A DNA stretch of 64,000 bases from positions 36,418 to 100,417 of the forward strand of contig JAJFVE010000122.1 in assembly GCA_021371965.1 (NCBI GenBank). Direction: 5' to 3'. Below the pieces are notes generated by a model that saw only the letters and a program-made list of their open reading frames with translations, searched no databases and had not been told where the DNA came from. Shown piece after piece: positions 17,222-25,100 of the stretch. Position numbers and translations under genes: made by a program. Each line of letters begins with the position of its first letter. Within the stretch, counting starts at the first letter, position 1. The stretch is from Planctomycetaceae bacterium (GTDB lineage: Bacteria > Planctomycetota > Phycisphaerae > SM23-33).

Positions 17222-17293
17222 ATGGCCAGCCTCAGGAGGAACCCAAGCTTGGAATCGGCCTGCCTGCCGCTGCCGCGGAGCGCGCAGCCATGA
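17222..17293 (+). CDS. Possible 23-codon leader peptide before the sulfatase
   Basis: An ATG eight bases after a strong AAGGAG opens 23 codons beginning MASLRRNPSLESACLP. Its TGA overlaps the likely sulfatase ATG in an ATGA junction (17290-17293). This arrangement would couple sulfatase translation to the leader. No Tat or Sec signal is obvious in the leader itself. Alternatively the strong ribosome site is accidental. Confidence 0.35.
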   Translation: MASLRRNPSLESACLPLPRSAQP

Positions 17294-18849
17294 CAGAACC
17301 GTCCCTGGCCCAGAGCCGGCCGAACATCCTGATGATATTGGCCGACGACCTGTCCTATCGCGACCTGGGGTGCTTCGGCCAGCGGCAGTTCGACACGCCG
17401 GTCCTCGACGGGCTTTGCAGGCGAGGGCTGAAGTTCACGCAGGCCTACAGCGGCTCGCCCGAGTGCGCCCCCGCCCGGGCCAGCCTCATGACCGGCATGC
17501 ACATGGGCCACTGCCGCGTCCGCACCAACGCGTCCGCCCGCGGGCAGGACCACCTTGAGAGGGCCGATGTGACGATCGCCCAGACACTCAAGGCCGCCGG
17601 ATATGCCACGTGCATGGTCGGCAAGTGGGGCATCGGCCTGCCGGGCACGGACGGGGCGCCGGAGAAGAAAGGTTTCGACGTCGCGTATGGGTTCTACGAC
17701 CAGGCCAGCGCCCACACCTACTACCCGCATTACCTCTACGAGAACGGCCGGCCGGCGCCGATCCGCGGCAACTACGGCTTCGACATGGACCATGCCTATC
17801 GCCACAACGGCGACGGGGAAGACAAGATACTCAACGCGTACGATGCCGCGGGCAAGCTGATCCCGCGCGGCGTCGCCAACGCGACCGCGGCACAGAATTC
17901 CGAGGACCTCTGCTATCAGCGGGCGATGGCGTTTCTGGACGCCACGGCCCGAGGCCAGGCGCCCTTCTTCCTCTACTACGCCACTCAGATTCCGCACGGT
18001 CCGCTGATCACGCCGGACCTGGGGCGTTACCGGGACAAGCCCTGGCCGCAGAAGAACCGCGAGTGGGCGGCGATGATCGACCACCTCGACCGCCACGTCG
18101 GCGGGCTGCTGGACACGCTCGCCGCGCAGGGGCGGCTGGACAACACGCTGGTGATCTTCGCCAGCGACAACGGCTATTCGCATTGGGGCTACATGGGCCG
18201 ACCGCGCTACGACGACGACCCGCTCTTTCACAACAAAGGCCCGTGGAAGGGCGGCAAGTTCATCTCCTGGGAAGGCGGCGTGCGCGTGCCGATGTTCATC
18301 ACCTGGCCGGGGCGCGTCGCCCCCGGCACGACGGAGAACCTCACCGCACTGTACGATCTGCCGGCGACGCTGGCGGAACTGGCCGGCATACAGGAACCGC
18401 CCGCCACCGATGGCATCAGCATCGTGCCGCTGCTGCAAGGGCGACCCGACCGGCAGAAGGCGCACGAGTTTCTGTACTGGGAAAGCGGCACGCACGCCCC
18501 GCACGCCCAGGCTGTCCGCATGGGCCGCTGGTTTGCCTGGCGCGAGCACCCGGACAACCCCGTGCTGCTTTGGGACACGATCGACGATGTAGCGTCGCAG
18601 CGCGACGTGGCTGCGGCGCATCCGGACCTGGTGAATAAGGCCCTGGAGATCTTCCGCAGCCAGCACGTCGACAGCCGGTGGTACCTCAACCCCGGCCAGT
18701 CGGCCGCGACGTTCGAGGCCAAGAAGGCCCTCGCCAAGGCCGAAGGCACTATGCAGATCGACACGCGCGCCAACAGCGACTATCGCGGCGACGCCAACGC
18801 CCCGGCCTGGCCCAAGCCCCCGCGAGTGGACGGGGCGGTTCCCCCCTGA
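17290..18849 (+). CDS. Sulfatase (formylglycine-dependent)
   Basis: Sulfatases of this family remove sulfate esters from sugars or other substrates using a formylglycine made from Cys. The modification motif is CAPAR at Cys59, the N-terminal metal site is ILADDLSYRDLG, and FASDNGYSHWG carries the second metal-binding Asp-Asn pair. The 519-residue length is normal. An in-frame ATG at 17170 would add 40 residues with no clear signal peptide, so I prefer 17290, which has GGAG about 10 bases upstream and overlaps a leader ORF. No signal peptide is visible with this start. The next gene begins 7 bases after the stop and is probably co-transcribed. The maturation enzyme is not in the window. Confidence 0.9.
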   Translation: MTEPSLAQSRPNILMILADDLSYRDLGCFGQRQFDTPVLDGLCRRGLKFTQAYSGSPECAPARASLMTGMHMGHCRVRTNASARGQDHLERADVTIAQTLKAAGYATCMVGKWGIGLPGTDGAPEKKGFDVAYGFYDQASAHTYYPHYLYENGRPAPIRGNYGFDMDHAYRHNGDGEDKILNAYDAAGKLIPRGVANATAAQNSEDLCYQRAMAFLDATARGQAPFFLYYATQIPHGPLITPDLGRYRDKPWPQKNREWAAMIDHLDRHVGGLLDTLAAQGRLDNTLVIFASDNGYSHWGYMGRPRYDDDPLFHNKGPWKGGKFISWEGGVRVPMFITWPGRVAPGTTENLTALYDLPATLAELAGIQEPPATDGISIVPLLQGRPDRQKAHEFLYWESGTHAPHAQAVRMGRWFAWREHPDNPVLLWDTIDDVASQRDVAAAHPDLVNKALEIFRSQHVDSRWYLNPGQSAATFEAKKALAKAEGTMQIDTRANSDYRGDANAPAWPKPPRVDGAVPP

Positions 18850-18856
18850 GGCTGTC

Positions 18857-19729
18857 ATGCTGATCAACTGCTATTACTATGCGCCGCATAATCACTGCCT
18901 GCTCCGGCGGCATATCGAGGCCGACCTGGAACAGATGAAATCCATCGGCACGCACGCCGTGTCGGTCTGCGTGCAGGAAGAGCAACTGACCAACTGGCAC
19001 CACAAGCGGCTGGAGAACTTCATTCGCCAGGCCCATGGCTGCGGCCTGCAGGTGCATGCCGTGCCCAACCGCTGGGGCGGTCTGACGGCCGGCTGGCTTG
19101 ACGGCTTTTCAAGCTGGACACTGGAGCATCGCGACCTGCCCATGGCCGGTCAGGAGCAGCAGGGCTGCTGCGACCCGGCCCGGCCTGAGCTGCGACGGCA
19201 CTACGAAGAGACGCTGCGGCTGATGCTCACGATGTTTGAGTTCGACGGCTTGATCTGGGACGAGCCTCGCCCGCCGACGCAGTCGGTGATCGAGTTTCTC
19301 GACGAGATGAGCGCCCTGGCCAAGAGCCTGCGCCCGGCCCTGACGGTCAGCATGTTCGCCGAAGCCGGCGCCCTGCACCTGGCGGAGGTTTTCGCCCGCA
19401 CGCGGCACATCGACTACCTCGGCGCCGACGGCCACCTGCGAGACCAGACGCACCAGATGCACCGCATGAAGAACACGATCTTCCAGACTCACGCGGTCTT
19501 TCATCCGGTCTTGTCGGCCGCAGGCAAGAAGACCCTGTTCCTCCTGGAGGCCCAGCGCCACCGAAACGAGGACCTGGCCAACTACCTGTCCGTGGTCGAC
19601 CGCGCCTTCGCCCTGCCGATGGACCACCTGATGTACTACTTCTCCGCGCACGAGATGTCGCTTGAGAATGAAGAGCAATTCAACCGCGCTACCTGGCAAG
19701 CCGTCTCTCACGCGGCAACCGTCACGTGA
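18857..19729 (+). CDS. Predicted TIM-barrel glycosidase-like protein
   Basis: I do not recognise a named family. The 290-residue protein opens with INCYYYAPHNHCLLRRHIEADL and has barrel-like segments including GLQVHAVPNRWGG, EFDGLIWDEPRPP and RHIDYLGADGHL. The IWDEP stretch looks like a barrel strand ending in acidic catalytic residues, as in glycoside hydrolases, and there is no signal peptide. It begins 7 bases after the sulfatase stop, so the two likely act on the same substrate. Hydrolase activity is inference. Confidence 0.6.
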   Translation: MLINCYYYAPHNHCLLRRHIEADLEQMKSIGTHAVSVCVQEEQLTNWHHKRLENFIRQAHGCGLQVHAVPNRWGGLTAGWLDGFSSWTLEHRDLPMAGQEQQGCCDPARPELRRHYEETLRLMLTMFEFDGLIWDEPRPPTQSVIEFLDEMSALAKSLRPALTVSMFAEAGALHLAEVFARTRHIDYLGADGHLRDQTHQMHRMKNTIFQTHAVFHPVLSAAGKKTLFLLEAQRHRNEDLANYLSVVDRAFALPMDHLMYYFSAHEMSLENEEQFNRATWQAVSHAATVT

Positions 19730-19795
19730 ACGAGGCCGCAGCAGAGTTGGATTGCCCGCCATGGGAGACTTCATCGCACCCGGAATGATGCCGGG

Positions 19796-20680
19796 TTACT
19801 CCATGGCGACGCGGCGGTCGGCGAGGGCTTTGGCGATGGTTTGGTCGCGGCGGGTTTTGGCCTCGGCCAGAAAATGCGCGATGCCCTGCGCGTCACCCAG
19901 GTCGATCAGGTCGCGCAGGCGCATGAGGTCGTGCTCGAAGGTCTCCATCGCCGCCAGAACCGCGGAGCGATTAGTCAGCAGGATGTCGCGCCACATCTCG
20001 ACGTCGCCGCCGGCCAGGCGCGTCGCGTCGCGAAAACCGGTGGCCGCGATGTTCAAGTCCTTGTCATCGGGCAGCATCATCAGCAGTCCCGCCAGCAGGT
20101 GAGGCAGGTGCGAGACGCGGGCAGCTGCGCGGTCGTGGGCGGCCGGGCTCATGCGGACCGTGCGCATCCCCAGGTCGCGCCAGAGTCGCTCGATGGTCCC
20201 AGCGGCCGCCGGCGGCGTGTCGGGCGTGGGCGTGATGATGCACGTGGCGTTGTGGAACAGGTCGCCGCGGGCAAAGGCCACGCCTCTGACCTCGCTGCCG
20301 GCCATCGGGTGGCTGCCGACGAAGGGTCCGCCCTTGCCAAGGATTCGCTGGGCAGTTCGGACGACCACGGCCTTGGTCGAGCCCACGTCAGTCACCAGGG
20401 CGCCTTTGCGCAGCGAGCGTTTCAGCGTGCGCAGGTGCCCTTCAAAGGCCCCCACCGGCGTGGCTAGAATCACCAGGTCCGTCCGCCCGGCCGGCTCGGC
20501 CAGGTCCATGTGTGCGGTGTCGATCGCCCCGACGCGCAATGCTTCGTCCAGGCTGGCTTGTCGCCGCCCGACGCCCGCGACGATCACGCGCGGATCGTGG
20601 GCCTTGATCGCCAGGGCGGCCGAGCCGCCCAGCAGGCCGACGCCGACGACGGTCACATGCTTGATGCCCTTCCGCGCCAT
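19796..20680 (-). CDS. tyrA: Prephenate dehydrogenase
   Basis: The NAD(P)-dependent enzyme converts prephenate to 4-hydroxyphenylpyruvate in tyrosine synthesis; some members use arogenate instead. VVGVGLLGGSAAL is the dinucleotide-binding loop and VGSHPMAGSEVRG contains the catalytic His. The 294-residue length is that of a stand-alone TyrA without a chorismate mutase or ACT domain. The frame is open another 45 bases into an AT-rich repeat; I prefer the ATG at 20680. Confidence 0.9.
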   Translation of the reverse strand: MARKGIKHVTVVGVGLLGGSAALAIKAHDPRVIVAGVGRRQASLDEALRVGAIDTAHMDLAEPAGRTDLVILATPVGAFEGHLRTLKRSLRKGALVTDVGSTKAVVVRTAQRILGKGGPFVGSHPMAGSEVRGVAFARGDLFHNATCIITPTPDTPPAAAGTIERLWRDLGMRTVRMSPAAHDRAAARVSHLPHLLAGLLMMLPDDKDLNIAATGFRDATRLAGGDVEMWRDILLTNRSAVLAAMETFEHDLMRLRDLIDLGDAQGIAHFLAEAKTRRDQTIAKALADRRVAME

Positions 20681-20681
20681 G

Positions 20682-20712
20682 GCTTCAATATCCAATATGC
20701 GATATGCAATAT
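20682..20712. repeat. CAATATCCAATATGCG word repeat upstream of tyrA
   Basis: An AT-rich block of atat/gcaatatcc words lies directly before the tyrA start, in sharp contrast to the GC-rich surroundings. It could hold promoter elements, but no clear -35/-10 pair was identified. Confidence 0.45.
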
Positions 20713-20729
20713 CCACCAAAAACACGTAC

Positions 20730-20826
20730 TCAGACCTCGGGCTCCAGACTTCGGGCGCTCCCCGCAGCCACTGGCGGGCCTTAGGCCTGAGGTCCGAAGT
20801 CTGAGGTCCGAGGCCTGACGCCTGAA
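20730..20826. repeat. Quasi-palindrome, AGACCTCGGGCTCCAGAC family
   Basis: The left arm (cagacctcgggctccagact) is a near complement of the right side, which repeats ctgaggtccgaagtctgagg. It occupies the divergent gap between tyrA and accA. Confidence 0.6.
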
Positions 20827-20892
20827 GCCGCCGCCGCGGCCGGATTTCGCTTGATTGCCCGCCCCGCGTGCGATACGTTGAGGGGCAGGAAA

Positions 20893-20946
20893 ATGGACCA
20901 GGACGCTCAGGGCGTCCTTTTTAGTAGCGGGTTTTCGCATGGCTGA
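20893..20946 (+). CDS. Possible 17-codon leader peptide of accA
   Basis: ATG at 20893, with AGG just upstream, opens MDQDAQGVLFSSGFSHG and ends at TGA 20944-20946, overlapping the accA start codon at 20939. A terminator-like hairpin lies inside the reading frame, so ribosome movement over the leader would disturb it. Peptide production is inference; the frame could be accidental. Confidence 0.35.
   Translation: MDQDAQGVLFSSGFSHG
20901..20922 (+). terminator. Terminator-like hairpin in the accA leader
   Basis: The stem ggacgc (20901-20906) with gcgtcc (20912-20917) around a 5-base loop is followed by TTTTT. It ends only 16 bases before the accA start and no plus-strand gene lies upstream, so it reads as an attenuator rather than the end of another gene. 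Confidence 0.55.
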
Positions 20947-21940
20947 CAATGACGGAATCGCCGGCGGCTACCAGTTGCCTTTCGAGAGGCCCATTCTCCG
21001 TCTGCACAAGCAGATCGAAGAGCTCGAGGCCGCCCAGGCCAAGTCCGGCCGCGATTACGTTTCCGAGATCCACCAGATCCGCGCCCAGCGCACGGGGCTG
21101 CTGCGCAAGACTTACGAAGCCTTGACGGCGTGGGAAACGGTGCAGGTGGCCCGCCACCCCGCCCGCCCGCTGGCCAAAGACTACATCGCCCAGATCGTCA
21201 AGAACTTCGTCGAGCTTCATGGCGACCGCCGCTTCGCTGACGACAAGGCCATCATCGCGGGCATCGGCTCGATCGGCACGGAGAAGGCCGTCATCATCGA
21301 CCAGCAAAAGTGCCGCGACACCAAGGAAAAGGTCGCCTGCAACTTCGGTTGTGCGCATCCGGAGGGCTTCCGCAAGGCCCTTCGCGTGATGCAACTGGCC
21401 CAGAAGTTCCACCTGCCGGTGGTGACGATGGTCGACACGCAGGGCGCCTATCCGGGCGTGGGCTCGGAGGAGCGCGGGGTGGCCGAGGCCATCGCCCGCA
21501 ACCTGCTGGAGATGAGCCGCCTGGCCACGCCCATCGTTTGCGTGGTCATCGGCGAGGGCGGCAGCGGCGGCGCCCTTGGCGTGGCCGTCGGCGACCGCAT
21601 CGCCATGCTCCGCTTCGCCTATTATTCCGTCATCTCGCCCGAGGGCTGCGCGAGCATCCTGTGGCGCACCGGCGAAAAGGCCCCCGAGGCCGCCGAGGCC
21701 CTCAAGCTCACCGCCCCCCAGCTCAAAGAGCTCGACGTGATCGACGACATCATCCCCGAGCCCCTGGGGGCCGCCCATCGCGACCCCGTCGAGGCGGCCG
21801 GTCACCTGGAGCGATACCTCGTCAAGAGCCTGCGCGAGCTCAAGCGGCTGACGCCCCAGACGCTCCTGGCCCAGCGCTACGCCCGCTGGCGCCGCATGGG
21901 CAAGGTGATGTACCTGACGCCGCAGTCAAGTCAGTTGTGA
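20939..21940 (+). CDS. accA: Acetyl-CoA carboxylase carboxyltransferase, alpha subunit
   Basis: With AccD this subunit transfers the carboxyl group from biotin to acetyl-CoA, giving malonyl-CoA for fatty acid synthesis. The N-terminal helix PILRLHKQIEEL, the core DDKAIIAGIGSI, VTMVDTQGAYPGVG and GEGGSGGALGVAVGD, and the C-terminal VIDDIIPEPLGAAHRD are all diagnostic. At 333 residues it is full length. The ribosome site is weak, and a leader ORF with an internal hairpin overlaps the start. The stop codon lies at the edge of a GTTGTGA repeat. accD is not in the window. Confidence 0.95.
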   Translation: MADNDGIAGGYQLPFERPILRLHKQIEELEAAQAKSGRDYVSEIHQIRAQRTGLLRKTYEALTAWETVQVARHPARPLAKDYIAQIVKNFVELHGDRRFADDKAIIAGIGSIGTEKAVIIDQQKCRDTKEKVACNFGCAHPEGFRKALRVMQLAQKFHLPVVTMVDTQGAYPGVGSEERGVAEAIARNLLEMSRLATPIVCVVIGEGGSGGALGVAVGDRIAMLRFAYYSVISPEGCASILWRTGEKAPEAAEALKLTAPQLKELDVIDDIIPEPLGAAHRDPVEAAGHLERYLVKSLRELKRLTPQTLLAQRYARWRRMGKVMYLTPQSSQL

Positions 21941-22071
21941 GTTGTGAGTTGTGAGTGGTGAGCAATACAACTCACCACAGAGGCTCAGAGAGAAACGAGG
22001 TAGAAGAACAGAGCCTGATTCCTGCTTTTGTTCTCGTCCTTGCCTCAGCGACCTCTGTGCCTCTGTGGTGA
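21938..22071. repeat. GTTGTGAG words plus CACAGAGG hairpin
   Basis: Tandem gttgtgagttgtgag words start at the accA stop codon. Behind them, a 19-base arm (21972-21990) pairs with 22053-22071 with one mismatch, in the CACAGAG family seen at 15118. The block lies between two converging genes and could terminate both. Confidence 0.7.
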
Positions 22072-22089
22072 TCCTTTCTGTCCCTGGCC

Positions 22090-22127
22090 TTCATTCGTCC
22101 CCATTCGTGTCATTCGTGTTCTCTCCG
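22090..22127. repeat. Single arm of the GAGAACACGAATG repeat
   Basis: This stretch of cattcgt/acgaatg words overlaps the 3' end of the giant PEP-CTERM gene and encodes its last residues and stop. Its partners are the full hairpin at 33531-33636 and a half copy at 42919. Confidence 0.6.
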
Positions 22128-25100
22128 CCCCCGCCGGCGCGCCAGGATCAAAAGCCCGCCGATAGACAGCAGGGCCATCGTCGCCGGCTCGGGCACCACA
22201 GAAATCGTGCCGCTGCTGTACAGGGCCGAGGTGTTCCAGTTCAGTCCTGGATCGCTGAAGGTCGGCAGGATCACGTCAAACGTACCGCTGATGCTGCCGC
22301 CAGCCAAGCTGAAGAGCGTGAATGTGTCGCCCAGGGAGCCTTCGAAACCGTCGTACCAGGACACATCCAGCGTCGCCCCGCTCTGCACCGTCAGCAGGCC
22401 CGGCAGGACCACCTGGTCGTACAGCGACTGGTCCGTACCACCTAGCTCCATAGCCAGGATGCTGCTGCCGCTGAGCGTCGTATCGTCCATAGTCATCACC
22501 CCGGGGCTGTGGCCGACGCTGACGTTGCCGTAGACAGTCGTGTTAACTACAGAACCGTTGCCGCGGATATCGCCGTAAACCACCAGGCCCGCGCCGGTCC
22601 CTAGCAGGCTGCCTTCATCGCCGGTGCTGCCCAGGTCGATGCCGGCCGAGCCGACCAGCACTTGGCCGTTGCCGGTGATCAGCGCCCCGGCGCCCATCGC
22701 CAATTCGGCGGCGCCGTGGATCAGGTACCCGCCGGCCAGTTCCACCGTACCGCCCGTGCCGCCGAAGGCAACCTGATCGACGTTGAGGAACTTGCCCACC
22801 CCCACGGTGGCCTTGGCGCCATCAACCAGCGCCAGGACCGTTCCCGAGCCAAGCGTGGCATTGCCCGTGTTCCAAGTGGCCAAGGCGCCCTGTAAGGTCA
22901 CACTGGCCGAGATCGTGCCGGGCATGCTGCTCAGCGCCCCGCCACTGACGACGATCGTGCCCAGGTCTTCGGTCATCTGCAGGCGGGTGTCGCGAACGTA
23001 CCCGTCGCCGAAGCGGATCTCGCCGCCGCGCAGGTAGAGGCGGTTCGCGCTGCCGGAGGCCAGGTCGCCCGTGGACCCGAAATCGACGATTTGTCCGGCC
23101 GCCAGGTTGCGGTTGTGGTAGTTGGTCAGCGTGCCATCCACCACCAGCACACCGCCGTTCCATTCGGTCTGGGCGTGGAAGGTCGCCAGGTCGATCTCGC
23201 TGGTGAAGTGGATCTTGCCGCCGGCGCTGAGCACGTAGCGCCCGGTATCGTAGCTGCCGACATCGGCGATATAGGCGGCCGTGTCGGCCAAGACCAGTTC
23301 GCCGCCCGAGGCCACCGTCAGCAGGCTCGGCGCCAAAGCGCTGTTGCTGCGGCGGACGGCCACCGAGCCGGCCGTCACCGTCGAATCGGTAATCGTGGCG
23401 GTGGCGGCAGTCTGATCGGTAGTGCCGACGACCATGGCCGTCACGTCCACGGTGGCGTCGTCGACGGCCAGGTTGCCGCCGGCGCTACTGCCGCCGATGA
23501 CGTTGACGTTGGTGTATCCAAAGCCCGATCCGGTCTTGATCGTGGTCGTGCCGCCAGAGACGTTCAACGTCGCAATCGAGCCGGTGGCGCCGGCATTGAG
23601 GTTGGTCGTGCCGACGCTGTTGAACAGCGGAGTCGTCATCGCGCCGTCGATGCTCATCGTGCCGCCGCTGCGGACCTCGACGCTCCGCCCGGCGTTCAGG
23701 CTACCAGCCGAGACAATGTTTACCCTGCTATCGGCGTTCTGGACGGTCAGGCACAGGACATCCTGGGCGGTATTGACCTCGGAAACGCCGCCGTTCCAGA
23801 CGCCGGCCATCGTATTGGAGGTCGGCAGCAGGCGGTCCCAGTTGCCCGTCACGTTCCACGAACCGCTGGCCGTGCTCCACAGCACCGGCAGGATGTTCGT
23901 CAACGTGATCGTGCCGTCGGTGTTGTAGTTCACCGTGCCGGTGGTGTCATACATCCACGACACCTCGCCAAAGGCCAGCGTGCTGAGATTCTGGCTGGCG
24001 ATGCCTTGGTAGATCGTCATGGCCTCGGCGATGGGCTTGGTCGGATCGACGACCAGCTTGGCGTTAGCAATGGCGCCCAGGTAGCCGTTGCTGACGACCT
24101 TGTCGTAGCTGGTGGCGTCAACCGCTTCGACATACCACACCGCCCGGTCGCCCGAGGCGTTCTTGGCGAAGTCCAACTGGGCGTTGGTGTTGGGCGCGAC
24201 GGTCCAGTTGAACGTCAGCGTGCCGGCGCTGTTTCCGGGGCTGATGCCGCCGAAGGTGTTGGCGGCGTTGCGGGTGATGATAATCCGATCGCTGGTTTCG
24301 GTCAGTTGCACCGTACCCGTGCCGGCCAGGTTCTTGGTCAACTCCCAACGGTTGTTGGAGTTGTTATCGGTGAACCGCAGGTATGCGCCGCCGGCGATGT
24401 TGACCGTGGCGCCGCTGCCGAGGTTCTCGCCCTTCCACGTTCCGCCGCTGGGGTTGCTCAGCGTCAGGTAGCCTTGCTGAATATCCCAATCGCCGGTGAA
24501 CGTCGCGGCATTGTTGGAGATGCCGTTGAAGTACAACTGCCCGGCCCCGGTCTTGGTGATCGTCTCGCTGCCGGTGATCTTGCTCGACAGCCAGAACGAG
24601 TAGCCCGACCGGGTGGCCTGGATCGTCGAGGCATTGTCGACATAGATCATGCTGTTGGCGCTGTTGTCGCCGACGCGGTAGTCGGCGGCGCCGTCCAGCG
24701 ACCGCAGCGTGCCGCCCTGGAGGCGCAACTCCTTGGCGATCCGGTCGCTGCCGTGATCCGCTTCGGCCACGCCGCCGGTCTGCACGAGCACCCGTCCGGT
24801 GGCGAAGCCCTCGCCCAGGCGCAGGAGCCCCGTCGGATTGTCGACCTCGATCGTGCCGCCTGATAGACCGGCGTTCTGGCCAATCCTCAGACTGCCTCCG
24901 GCAGCAATTCCGATGGTTCCGGAGTATGTGGTGCCCGCGACGGTATTGTTGAGCTGCACCCAGCCGGGACCGGTGACGTTCAGGTCGCCGCTGCCGTTGA
25001 GCTGCGAGCCGATGTGCAGGTACCGCCCCGCATAGGACCCCTGCAATGTCGAGGTGCTGTCAACGTACAGCTTGGACGTGGAGTTGTACGTTCCAACGTA

